Assembly: GCA_905182015.1 (NCBI GenBank) | Contig: CAJIZT010000001.1 | Coordinates: 32,928 to 96,927 of the forward strand | Reading direction: 5' to 3' | Length of the DNA stretch: 64,000 nt | From: an alpha proteobacterium MED-G09 | Lineage (GTDB): Bacteria; Pseudomonadota; Alphaproteobacteria; MED-G09 | Shown here: piece by piece, positions 51,641-61,798 of the stretch | Position numbering within the stretch: position 1 is the first letter of the stretch | Layout of the letters: each line of letters starts with the position of its first letter | Position numbers and translations under genes: made by a program | Notes under the pieces: generated by a model | The model's input: the letters and a program-made list of their open reading frames with translations, nothing else | What the model was told of the DNA's origin: nothing | The model's database searches: none

Positions 51641-52152
51641 TAACAATTAATGAGGGGGCTCAAGAAACTCATACTTTTTCTATTCTCGTAGATAATGAGG
51701 CCGGAGTTTTAGCTAGGGTAATTGGCCTTTTCTCTGGGCGCGGCTATAACATTGAAAGTTTAACAGTTGCTGAAATTGATAAGGATTCTCACACCTCAAG
51801 AATAACAATTGTTACACTCGGTAGCCCGAAAACAATTGCGCAAATTAAAAGTCAACTAGAACGACTTGTCCCTGTTCATAAAGTTACTGACCTTACGATT
51901 CAAGGTCCATCAGTTGAGCGAGAGATGGCGCTGATAAAGGTTTTATACTCCCCCGAAACGAAAGAAGAAATTTTAAGGCTGTCTGAGATTTATAGGGCTA
52001 AAATTGTTGATACAACTGAGAATTCATTTATTTTTGAATTAACTGGTGCAATGGATAAAATAAATTCATTCATTGACCTTTTGCGCCCACTAGGGTTGAA
52101 CGATATATCTAGAACTGGTCTTGCTGCTATTTTACGTGGTTCAAAAGAATAA
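51637..52152 (+). CDS. ilvH: Acetolactate synthase small subunit
   Basis: HTFSILVDNEAGVLARVIGLFSGRGYNIESLTVAEID; follows ilvB. Confidence 0.96.
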   Translation: MITINEGAQETHTFSILVDNEAGVLARVIGLFSGRGYNIESLTVAEIDKDSHTSRITIVTLGSPKTIAQIKSQLERLVPVHKVTDLTIQGPSVEREMALIKVLYSPETKEEILRLSEIYRAKIVDTTENSFIFELTGAMDKINSFIDLLRPLGLNDISRTGLAAILRGSKE

Positions 52153-52173
52153 AATTATTTTTTATGGAGATGA

Positions 52174-53199
<1,026 letters not shown>

Positions 53200-53243
53200 T
53201 TTTAACTTGATCGTTATTAAAAATTAAGGCATTTAAATTAAGT

Positions 53244-53351
53244 ATGAATAAAAACAGTTCAAATATTTTGTATTTAGAAAGTAATAATTTTTTACTTAAC
53301 GCTGTTTTAACGCCCTTAGCTCTTTTATCACTGCTGACTATTTGCCTCTAG
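53244..53351 (+). CDS. Leu-rich leader peptide (35 aa) of the leuA attenuator
   Basis: Translated by hand: MNKNSSNILYLESNNFLLNAVLTPLALLSLLTICL*, 11 Leu codons, located between ilvC and leuA, followed by alternative hairpins. Confidence 0.72.
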   Translation: MNKNSSNILYLESNNFLLNAVLTPLALLSLLTICL

Positions 53352-53412
53352 GACTGTCTTTTGGCGAGGTGTCTTAGGGGAGAATTTTTAAGCCAAAAAT
53401 AATTAATTTTTT
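53345..53412 (+). promoter_or_regulatory. Putative leucine transcription attenuator (competing antiterminator/terminator hairpins)
   Basis: CCTCTAGGAC (53345-53354) pairs with GTCTTAGGGG (53371-53380, 10 bp incl. 2 G-T); TTTTGGC (53359-53365) pairs with GCCAAAA (53392-53398) followed by AT/T-rich tract; the two stems interleave and so are mutually exclusive. Confidence 0.7.
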
Positions 53413-53422
53413 GGAGATAGTG

Positions 53423-54970
53423 ATGAGTAAAATAAACAATTACGTTAAGATTTTTGATACAACATTAAGGGATGGAGAGCAATCGCCTGGCGCTTCGATG
53501 TCTTTGAGTGAAAAAATTCAAATTGCAGAAATTTTTGATACAATGGGTATTGATATAATCGAGGCTGGATTCCCTATAGCATCTGAAGGAGATTTTGAGG
53601 CAGTTTCAGAGATTTCGAAAATTGTAAAAAATGTCCAAGTATGTGGATTGGCTAGAGCTGGACAAAAAGACGTTGATCGAGCAGGTGCTGCAGTTAAAAA
53701 TGCCGTACACCCAAGAATACACACTTTTATCGCCACTAGCCCCATTCATATGAAGTTTAAATTACAGATGGATGAAGAGCAAGTTTTAGAGGCTATAAAT
53801 CAATCTGTTTCAAGAGCAAGGAATTTAGTCGAAGATGTCCAATGGTCCGCTGAAGACGCCACCAGAACCGATCGTGAATTTTTATTTAGATGTGTTGAAG
53901 CGGCTATCTTTTCAGGAGCCTCGACAATCAATATACCTGATACCGTAGGTTATACGACACCAGAAGAGTATTATGAGATTATAGAGTCTTTAATTAATAA
54001 TATTCCGTCATCCGACAAAGTAACTTTTTCTACACACTGCCATAATGATTTGGGGCTAGCAGTTGCGAACTCATTATCCGGAGTAAGGGCAGGGGCTCGA
54101 CAAATTGAATGTACAATGAATGGGATTGGGGAAAGAGCGGGCAACGCAGCACTTGAAGAGATTGTTATGTCCATGAAGGTAAGAAAGGATATTCTGAACT
54201 ATGATTCAAATGTCGATACTAAATTATTTACCCGTGCGTCAAAATTAGTTTCGTCAGTCACATCCTTTCCGGTTCAGTTTAATAAAGCTATTGTTGGAAA
54301 AAATGCATTTGCTCATGAATCAGGAATTCATCAAGATGGGATGCTTAAAAATAATGAGACATATGAAATCATGACACCGGAGAGTGTGGGTCTAAGTGAA
54401 TCTACTCTTGTGATGGGAAAGCACTCGGGTCGCCACGCCTTTAAAGAAAAGGCACGTGAACTTGGTTATGAGCTGGGTGACAATCAATTGAATGATTCTT
54501 TTTATAGGTTTAAGGACCTTGCGGATAAAAAGAAAGAAATCTTTGATGATGATATTATCGCAATAATTGATGATGAGTTTTCTTCAAGCGTTGATCAAAT
54601 AAAACTTGTATCATTAAAAATTCAAGCCGGTACATCAGGACCTCAAATTGCTGATTTGGTATTGAGCATAAATGACAAAGAAAAACATTCTGTCTGTGAG
54701 GGGTCTGGACCAGTAGACGCTATTTTTAATTCTATTAGAGATTTATTTCCTCATGATGCTGATCTTCAACTTTATCAAGTACATGCTGTGACACAAGGAA
54801 CTGATGCTCAAGCAGAAGTAAGTGTTCGTTTGCATGAGGGTGGTAAGACAGTGGTTGGGCGAGGAGCGGATACTGATACTTTAGTTGCTTCAGCTAGAGC
54901 TTATATTAGCGCACTGAATCGACTGATCATCAAAAGAAAAAAAGTAAATCCAAGTTTTATTAAAATTTAA
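53423..54970 (+). CDS. leuA: 2-isopropylmalate synthase
   Basis: KIFDTTLRDGEQSPGASMSLSEKIQIAEIFDTMGIDIIEAGFPIAS, STHCHNDLGLAVANSLSGVRAGARQIECTMNGIGERAGNAALEE; ATG 53423 after GGAG preferred. Confidence 0.96.
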   Translation: MSKINNYVKIFDTTLRDGEQSPGASMSLSEKIQIAEIFDTMGIDIIEAGFPIASEGDFEAVSEISKIVKNVQVCGLARAGQKDVDRAGAAVKNAVHPRIHTFIATSPIHMKFKLQMDEEQVLEAINQSVSRARNLVEDVQWSAEDATRTDREFLFRCVEAAIFSGASTINIPDTVGYTTPEEYYEIIESLINNIPSSDKVTFSTHCHNDLGLAVANSLSGVRAGARQIECTMNGIGERAGNAALEEIVMSMKVRKDILNYDSNVDTKLFTRASKLVSSVTSFPVQFNKAIVGKNAFAHESGIHQDGMLKNNETYEIMTPESVGLSESTLVMGKHSGRHAFKEKARELGYELGDNQLNDSFYRFKDLADKKKEIFDDDIIAIIDDEFSSSVDQIKLVSLKIQAGTSGPQIADLVLSINDKEKHSVCEGSGPVDAIFNSIRDLFPHDADLQLYQVHAVTQGTDAQAEVSVRLHEGGKTVVGRGADTDTLVASARAYISALNRLIIKRKKVNPSFIKI

Positions 54971-54984
54971 CACTATGGTAATTT

Positions 54985-55803
54985 ATGCATCCAATTGACG
55001 AAATTATGGAAGAAAGATGTCCTAATCTTATGAAAAATAAGATTTTTTGGTCATTTATAAAACCATCGATTTATAAAATTTTTAGATATGAAGAAGCAAA
55101 AAAAATTGTTGATGAAATAAATAATAAATCAGGTTTTGAATGTTTTACATATCTTACAGAATTTTTAAAAGCTGAAAATAAAGTAATAAATTTATCGAAT
55201 GTTCCCAAAAAAGGTCCTATAATTTTGGCAGGTAATCATCCAACCGGTCTAACAGACGGTATAGTGATGTTCGATGTTCTTAAAAAACATAGGCCGGATT
55301 ATACTCTATACGCTAATTCAGATATGGTTAAAATTTCTAAAGGATTTCAAGATATAATTATTCCCGTTGACTGGAATCAGGAAAATAAAACATCCAAAAA
55401 AAGTAGAATTATTTTAAAATTAACAAAAGAAACGCTTAGTAACGAAAAAGCTCTTCTAACCTTTCCCTCATCTAGACTTTCAAAAAGAAGGGGTTTAAAG
55501 CTTTATGAAAGACCTTGGTTAACAACGGTTATAAAATTATCAAAAAAATTTAATGTTCCAATAATCCCCTTTCACATGGATGGATCAAATTCGCTTTTAT
55601 TTTATTTTTTAGAATTGATAAACACAGAATTAAAGGATGTAAGTTTGTTTCGAGAGTTAATTAATAAAAAAGATTTTAACTATAAAATAATTTTTGGTAA
55701 ACCAATTTATCCTAATGATTTAAATGAAAATATAGAAAAACAAACTGAGGATATTCAGAACTATGTAGAATATGATTTAGGAAAACCACCCTCGATATTA
55801 TAA
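54985..55803 (+). CDS. PlsC-like 1-acyl-glycerol-phosphate acyltransferase family protein
   Basis: GPIILAGNHPTGLTDGIVMFDVL (H-x5-D variant), LLTFPSSRLSKRRGLKLYERPWLTTVIKLSKKFNVPIIPFHMDGSNS. Confidence 0.75.
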   Translation: MHPIDEIMEERCPNLMKNKIFWSFIKPSIYKIFRYEEAKKIVDEINNKSGFECFTYLTEFLKAENKVINLSNVPKKGPIILAGNHPTGLTDGIVMFDVLKKHRPDYTLYANSDMVKISKGFQDIIIPVDWNQENKTSKKSRIILKLTKETLSNEKALLTFPSSRLSKRRGLKLYERPWLTTVIKLSKKFNVPIIPFHMDGSNSLLFYFLELINTELKDVSLFRELINKKDFNYKIIFGKPIYPNDLNENIEKQTEDIQNYVEYDLGKPPSIL

Positions 55804-55907
55804 ATTTCTATACTTGAGGGCGAGTATAAAAAAGATCATTTTCCGAATTTCAGCTTTGTTTAATTGAAATATTATAATAACTTCATTTTATTGTTAGGAA
55901 AAATTTT

Positions 55908-57866
55908 ATGAAATCTTTTATTCTTATTTTTAGTGCTTTTATTTCAGTATCCTCCTTTGCGCAAGAGGATGATTGGACTTCTTACGGTAAGGATACAGGG
56001 GGTGGCCATTATTCAAAAGCTTCAGAAATAAATCCAAATAATGTTAAAAAATTAGAAAATGTTTGGACTCATCGTTCCGGCGATTACAAGGGTGGAGCTA
56101 ATGCAGCAGGAGTTAAGGGTGACCAATTGCAAACAAATTTCCAAGCAACTCCGCTTTTAGTTGATGAAACTCTTTTTTATTGTACACCATACAATAGGGT
56201 TTTTGCTTTAAATCCAGAAACTGGTGAAGAGAAATGGGTTTTTGACCCAAAGATAAAAACAAATGGTAGGGCGCTTTTAACTTGTAGAGGTTTGAGTAGC
56301 TGGAAAGATAAAACAAAATCCCCAGGTGATAAATGTTTCCATCGAATAATTGGAGCAACAGTAGACGCTGAATTATTTTCTATTGATGGAAGTAATGGTG
56401 AACTGTGTGAAGATTTTGGTAGTAAGGGTAGGGTTGACTTGAGGGAAGGTCTGGGAGAGCACCCAGACTTGTATTATTGGAGCACATCTCCACCAGCAAT
56501 TATAAATGAAAGTCTTATTGTTGGAGGAAGTGTTATTGATAATTTATCAACTGATATTCCAGGTGGCGTTGTAAGAGCTTTTGATATTAGAACAGGCGAG
56601 TTGAAATGGTACTGGGATCCAATACCTCCAGGAGAAGCAACGGTAATTGATGACAATGGAGACCCTCTTTATCGACGAGGAACAGCTAATGTTTGGTCTA
56701 TTATATCTGCAGACCCCGAGCTGAATATGGTGTATCTTCCCACAGGTAATGCATCCCCTGATTATTTTGGAGGCCATAGGGAGGGCCTGGAAGAATATTC
56801 TAGCTCTATTGTTGCGTTAGATGCCGATACTGGTAAAGTGAAGTGGAGCTTTCAAACAGTGCACCATGATATTTGGGATTATGATGTTCCGTCCCAACCA
56901 ACTTTCTATGAATTTGAACGCGATGGAAAAATAATTAAAGCATTGGCGCAAACAACAAAAACTGGCCTTGTTTTTTTATTGAATAGAGAAACGGGTGAAC
57001 CCATTTTTCCTATTGAGGAAAGGGAGGTTCCGCAAGGTGCTGTAGAGGGTGATTATGTTTCTAAAACTCAACCTTTTCCAACTAAGCCAGCACCACTTAA
57101 TCCGATATATTTTGATCCTGATAAAGCATTTGGTTTCACTTTTTGGGATCGTGGTCATTGCAAAAGAACTGCTAAAAAATTAAGAAATGAGGGTCTTTTC
57201 ACACCACCATCACTTCAGGGAAGTATTCATTACCCAAGTGGGGTTGGTGGAAATAATTGGGGCGGGCCGGCAATTGACCCTGAAAGAAATATCATGGTTG
57301 TTAATACTAATAATATGGCAAGTTTAATTGTCATGGTTCCTCGTGAAGATTGTAAAAAATCTCTTAAAGAACTCTCGGTTAATAGAACTCAAGAAAGGTT
57401 TACAAATATAGAGCCAAATGAAGGAGCGCCATATTGTAATTTACGATCTATGGGATTTTTCTCTCCTTTGGGAGTTCCTTGTACAGAGCCTCCGTGGGGT
57501 ACTTTAACAGCAATTGACTTGGATACAGGGGATCATTTGTGGAATGTTCCATTGGGAACATCAAAGGATCTTGCTCCTTTTCCATTTCACTGGATTAAAG
57601 GTGCTCCAAATATTGGAGGTCCAACAGTAACGGCATCCGGGTTAGTGTTTATCGCAGCGACAAGCGATCATTATCTAAGGGCGTTTAGTACCGAGACTGG
57701 TGATGAGTTGGCAAAATTTAGACTTCCGACAGGTGGTCACGCAACACCCATGACATATAAAAATAAAAATGGTCGTCAATTTGTTATAATTGCAGCCGGC
57801 GGTCATTGGGCTATCGGAACACCTGCCTCCGATCACCTTATGGCATTTGCTCTTCCTGATGAATAA
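55908..57866 (+). CDS. PQQ-dependent (quinoprotein glucose-dehydrogenase-like) dehydrogenase, exported
   Basis: Signal peptide MKSFILIFSAFISVSSFAQ; WTSYGKDTGGGHYSKASEINPNNVKKLENVW; repeated beta-propeller ALNPETGEEKW/ALDADTGKVKWSFQTVHHDIWDYDVPSQP/LDTGDHLWNVPLG. Confidence 0.9.
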   Translation: MKSFILIFSAFISVSSFAQEDDWTSYGKDTGGGHYSKASEINPNNVKKLENVWTHRSGDYKGGANAAGVKGDQLQTNFQATPLLVDETLFYCTPYNRVFALNPETGEEKWVFDPKIKTNGRALLTCRGLSSWKDKTKSPGDKCFHRIIGATVDAELFSIDGSNGELCEDFGSKGRVDLREGLGEHPDLYYWSTSPPAIINESLIVGGSVIDNLSTDIPGGVVRAFDIRTGELKWYWDPIPPGEATVIDDNGDPLYRRGTANVWSIISADPELNMVYLPTGNASPDYFGGHREGLEEYSSSIVALDADTGKVKWSFQTVHHDIWDYDVPSQPTFYEFERDGKIIKALAQTTKTGLVFLLNRETGEPIFPIEEREVPQGAVEGDYVSKTQPFPTKPAPLNPIYFDPDKAFGFTFWDRGHCKRTAKKLRNEGLFTPPSLQGSIHYPSGVGGNNWGGPAIDPERNIMVVNTNNMASLIVMVPREDCKKSLKELSVNRTQERFTNIEPNEGAPYCNLRSMGFFSPLGVPCTEPPWGTLTAIDLDTGDHLWNVPLGTSKDLAPFPFHWIKGAPNIGGPTVTASGLVFIAATSDHYLRAFSTETGDELAKFRLPTGGHATPMTYKNKNGRQFVIIAAGGHWAIGTPASDHLMAFALPDE

Positions 57867-58620
57867 AACTGCACTAATAACGGGCGCTTCTTCTGGCTTA
57901 GGCAAGGATTTTGCAAATCTTTATGCCGAGAAAGGTTATAACCTAGTTTTAACTGCGAGAAGGGAGGATAATTTAAAATTAATTGCAGCTGATCTTATTG
58001 AAAAACATAAGGTAGATATTTTAATTATTTCCGCTGACCTTGGGAAGCAAGATGCCCCGTCCAAAATTTTTAGTTTCTGTAATGAAAATAATGTGAAAAT
58101 TGACATTCTAATAAATAATGCAGGTTATGGACTGGTTGGAGAATTTGATAAATTATCCTGGGAAAAGCATAATGCCTTTATTAATGTTTTATCAACCTCA
58201 GCCATAGCTTTAACAAGGCTACTCTTACCCAGTATGCTTGCAGAAAAGTATGGGAGGATTATTAATATTTCATCTGTTGCCGCATTTGCTCCTTATACAA
58301 ATTCAGGAGGAATGTATATTGCAACTAAACTGATGATTCTTAAGTTTTCAGAGATGATACATAATGAATATAAATCTAGGAACATATATTCATGTGCAGT
58401 ATGCCCTGGCTTTACGCATACTGAATTTCACAAAGATATGGGTGAATTTAAAAGCTCTATTCCGTCCTTTATGTGGATGGATTCAAGAAAAGTTGTTGAA
58501 CAATCTTACGCTGCTTCGATGTCAGGAAAAGACATTATTATTAATGGTTGGTTTTATAAAGTTTTAGTCTTTTTTATGAAAATAACTCCTAAATGGCTTG
58601 TTAAGTTAGGATCAAATTAG
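57859..58620 (+). CDS. SDR family oxidoreductase
   Basis: MNKTALITGASSGLGKDFANLYAEKGYNLVLTARRED, NNAGYG, YIATK; ATG 57859 overlaps preceding stop (listed 57790 start is inside the PQQ-dehydrogenase gene). Confidence 0.9.
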   Translation: MNKTALITGASSGLGKDFANLYAEKGYNLVLTARREDNLKLIAADLIEKHKVDILIISADLGKQDAPSKIFSFCNENNVKIDILINNAGYGLVGEFDKLSWEKHNAFINVLSTSAIALTRLLLPSMLAEKYGRIINISSVAAFAPYTNSGGMYIATKLMILKFSEMIHNEYKSRNIYSCAVCPGFTHTEFHKDMGEFKSSIPSFMWMDSRKVVEQSYAASMSGKDIIINGWFYKVLVFFMKITPKWLVKLGSN

Positions 58621-58662
58621 TAAGTTCTTGAAAATAAGCATAACTAAATAAAGGGAATTTTT

Positions 58663-59598
58663 ATGACAACCGTAACAGTTTTTGGTGCCTCTGGAAGAAT
58701 GGGGCAAGCTCAAGTAAGGCAACTTTTATTAGCTGACTATAAGGTAAGAGCGATTACTCGAAAAAAAGGTGTATTTTCTGACAGTAACGTAACAGAAGTT
58801 TCAGCAGATTATAACGATCCACAAAGCCTTGACGATGCGATAGCTGGTTCAGAAGCTGCTTTTTATAATAAGCCTTCCTTTGAGCAAGTAACAAAAATGA
58901 TAGATTTTTGTGCTGCCGTTGGCGCAGCTGCAGCTAGGGCTGATGTTCGTTTAGTATATCAAACTGCGGCTTACGCTCCTGATGAAGAAATAGGGCAGTA
59001 TAATTATGACCGTGTTTTAGCTACGGAGAGAGCTTTAAAGCAAGGAGGAGCTCGAACAACTATTTTTAGACCAGTGTTATTTATGGATAATACTCTTACA
59101 AAATGGGCAAGGAACGATATTCTAGAAAAAAATGAATTTGCTTATCCTCACAAAGCTGGACTTGAAGCAAACTGGATTTGCCTTGATGATGTTGCTAAAT
59201 TTATGGTAGCAGCCTTAAAGCGTGATGACTTAATAGGAAGAGCAATGGTTATTGGAGGCCCTGAAGTTTTAACACCGCAAAGGATTGCAGATACTTTATC
59301 AGGACATCTTGGCCGATCAATCAAGCAAAAAACCTTAACTCCAAATGAATTTGCTATTCGAATGGCAGATATTTTTGAAGGTGTTAGTGATATTGGAAGA
59401 GAGGATTATATTGCTGCTATGCAAGGGTTTTATGAATATAATAATGACAATACTGATGATTTAAATCCTTTTGAAGTTGATATGAATGAAGTTCTTAAAG
59501 AGATTCCAATAAAACTAACAACATTCAGTGAGTGGGTTAAGCAGCAGGATTGGGTTCCTATTGATGATGACGATATTACAACCCCATCAGGTGGTTAA
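58663..59598 (+). CDS. NmrA-like NAD(P)-binding protein
   Basis: MTTVTVFGASGRMGQAQVRQLLLADYKVRAITRKKG, Rossmann fold, GGPEVLTPQRIADTLSGHLGR. Confidence 0.83.
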   Translation: MTTVTVFGASGRMGQAQVRQLLLADYKVRAITRKKGVFSDSNVTEVSADYNDPQSLDDAIAGSEAAFYNKPSFEQVTKMIDFCAAVGAAAARADVRLVYQTAAYAPDEEIGQYNYDRVLATERALKQGGARTTIFRPVLFMDNTLTKWARNDILEKNEFAYPHKAGLEANWICLDDVAKFMVAALKRDDLIGRAMVIGGPEVLTPQRIADTLSGHLGRSIKQKTLTPNEFAIRMADIFEGVSDIGREDYIAAMQGFYEYNNDNTDDLNPFEVDMNEVLKEIPIKLTTFSEWVKQQDWVPIDDDDITTPSGG

Positions 59599-60339
59599 TT
59601 ATAAAATTTTTGGAATAATTGCCTTACGTTCCTTTGGATAATCATCGAATTTTTCTTTGTACCATGAGTGATGCTTAAGGGCTCTTGGAAAAAGATTAAA
59701 GGTTGTCCATAGAGCAAATACAAAACCTGAAAAGCTCCATGTCATTATTGCCCATCCAATCCACTCTATTATTTCACCAAAATAGTTTGGACTTGATATC
59801 CATTTATAAAATCCTCCATAAGGAATTTGATAACCATTTTTTTGTTTGGATAATTTTAATAAGATTTTATCGGAATGAATATTGATAATCATACCAAAAA
59901 GAAAAATACATAAGCCTATTAAGAAAGCTGGAGTTAGAAACCAAGAACTATCATATTGATTGTCCATCAATAAGAACCAATAACCATGAAAAGATGCATT
60001 AAAGATATTGAATATAAAGGCTAGAAGGGCAACTACTAATGGCATAGATCCATTTTTATCAATTAAGAAAGGCCATATAATACTTCTGTTTGTATAGTGA
60101 ATGGACCAAAGAGCCAGAAAGACAATAAGAACAATATTATTAAACCCGCCATAAATAAAATAAAACAACCACATGACATAAAGAGCAGGGGTTTCCATGA
60201 GTATCCACCCAAGTCTTTTTGGAAGAAGAGGACCCCATCCAGACCTTAAATGTCGTCCATAAGGCGCGCTTATAAAAAGAAGAATAAAAAAGGTTATAAC
60301 ACCAATACCAATCCAAGAATTTATAAGAATTTGAAACAT
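59599..60339 (-). CDS. Steroid 5-alpha-reductase C-terminal-domain-like membrane protein
   Basis: APYGRHLRSGWGPLLPKRLGWILMETPAL; SPNYFGEIIEWIGWAIMTWS; ALKHHSWYKEKFDDYPKERKAIIPKIL matches SRD5A C-terminal signature. Confidence 0.85.
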   Translation of the reverse strand: MFQILINSWIGIGVITFFILLFISAPYGRHLRSGWGPLLPKRLGWILMETPALYVMWLFYFIYGGFNNIVLIVFLALWSIHYTNRSIIWPFLIDKNGSMPLVVALLAFIFNIFNASFHGYWFLLMDNQYDSSWFLTPAFLIGLCIFLFGMIINIHSDKILLKLSKQKNGYQIPYGGFYKWISSPNYFGEIIEWIGWAIMTWSFSGFVFALWTTFNLFPRALKHHSWYKEKFDDYPKERKAIIPKIL

Positions 60340-60389
60340 AATATTTTTAGGTTAAGTTAAAATTTGATTCTTAACGAAGGGGAAAGTAT

Positions 60390-61313
60390 TTGCAAAGAAA
60401 AATTTGGATGAACGGAGATTATGTTAACTGGGAAGACGCTCAAGTTCATATTCTTTCTCATTCGCATCAACGCGGATCGCTTATTTTTGGATTTATTCCG
60501 ATTTTCGAAAATGAAGGGGTGGTCTCTCTCTTTCGCCTCAAAGATCACATTGATAGACTCTTTACATCATGCGCTTCAGCTGGGATTTCTCTAGACTATT
60601 CTTCTGAGGATATTCATGTGGCAATAAAAGATACTGTTACAAAGAATCCAGGAAGTAAATTTGTTAAAATAAGTGTTTATATAGCATCCATTGAAATTGA
60701 TGTTGTGCCTCAAGATTCTTTTTCAACTGTTGCCATTGCAGCATACGAGCCTCTAGCAGATATTGCATCTAAACATACACAACCTTTTCATTCATCAAAA
60801 GAGTTAAGCGTTTGGTTAGAGAAAGAAAAGCATCAAAGAAGGCCTGATATCATTCCTCCTCAGATAAAAATCGCTGGGAACTATACATCATCAATGATGG
60901 CTAAGTGGCAGGCAAGAAAGAATGGTTATGATGAGATTATACTTACGGATGAGGATGGTTTTATTACTGAGGCCCCGACCTCCAATGTCTTTTTGGTAAA
61001 TGAAGATAATGTTTTATTGACCGCTCCCGAAGAAGAAGTTCTTTATGGGATTACAAGAAAAAGTATTCTTGATATTGCCGATAATGAAGGTATTAAAACC
61101 AAAGTAGAAAGAATACCTCTTTCAGAATTAGAAAATGCTAAAGAAGTTTTTATAACTTCATCTTCCCACCTTGTTTGCCCAGTCATCAAAATAGACAACA
61201 ACCCTATTGGTAGTGGGGCTATTGGAGCTTTAACAGATAAATTAAAGCAAAGATTTTTAAAAATTTCTCAAGGCCAGGACAGCTTTTTCAATAATTGGCT
61301 AGAAAGTATTTAA
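60390..61313 (+). CDS. Class IV (branched-chain/D-amino-acid-like) aminotransferase, TTG start
   Basis: IWMNGDYVNWEDAQVHILSHSHQRGSLIFGFIPIF, GYDEIILTDEDGFITEAPTSNVFLV, GITRKSILDIADNEGI; GGGGAAAG SD upstream. Confidence 0.85.
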   Translation: MQRKIWMNGDYVNWEDAQVHILSHSHQRGSLIFGFIPIFENEGVVSLFRLKDHIDRLFTSCASAGISLDYSSEDIHVAIKDTVTKNPGSKFVKISVYIASIEIDVVPQDSFSTVAIAAYEPLADIASKHTQPFHSSKELSVWLEKEKHQRRPDIIPPQIKIAGNYTSSMMAKWQARKNGYDEIILTDEDGFITEAPTSNVFLVNEDNVLLTAPEEEVLYGITRKSILDIADNEGIKTKVERIPLSELENAKEVFITSSSHLVCPVIKIDNNPIGSGAIGALTDKLKQRFLKISQGQDSFFNNWLESI

Positions 61314-61400
61314 TTTATTATTATTATTTCTTTGCGCATATTTAAAATCTTACTTTAAATAAAGTATGAATCAATTAATTCTATAGTTTAGGAGAATGAA

Positions 61401-61610
61401 ATGAAAAAAGTAGCCTTATTGGCCGTAATGGTCTCAAGTTTTTTATCAACTAATGTCCATGCGCATGTAAAAACTCTTTATTCTGATAAAGGTGTTACCA
61501 CTTACTGTGTTGATGGTCTTAAATTTGCTGTTGCAGGTGGTGAAAGTATTGTTCAGGTAATGGAAAACGTTGATAACCATGCTGTACCCAAAAGCTGCTC
61601 CATGCAGTAA
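61401..61610 (+). CDS. Small exported hypothetical protein (69 aa)
   Basis: Clear signal peptide MKKVALLAVMVSSFLSTNVHAH, then short domain with two Cys; GGAG-type SD upstream. Confidence 0.65.
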   Translation: MKKVALLAVMVSSFLSTNVHAHVKTLYSDKGVTTYCVDGLKFAVAGGESIVQVMENVDNHAVPKSCSMQ

Positions 61611-61699
61611 TGAAGAGGATATTCTTAGCAATTATTATATTGATAATAATGGGGGCATGTCTGTCACCCATTATTTTCTTAGCTATCAATTTATTTTAG
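61610..61699 (+). CDS. 29-aa predicted membrane micropeptide, translationally coupled
   Basis: TAATG overlap with preceding stop; MKRIFLAIIILIIMGACLSPIIFLAINLF*. Confidence 0.45.
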   Translation: MKRIFLAIIILIIMGACLSPIIFLAINLF

Positions 61700-61798
61700 A
61701 GAAAATTATACTTTAAATACAAGTATATATTTGCCTAAAACATCAAAATATGACAGAAATATTCTGTTATTTTATATTTTATTAATTCTTGGGGGAAA

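Noticed and set aside
55809-55828. TATACT...AGTATA hairpin after the acyltransferase
   Set aside because: Only 6 AT-rich pairs and no T-run on the plus strand; too weak to call a terminator
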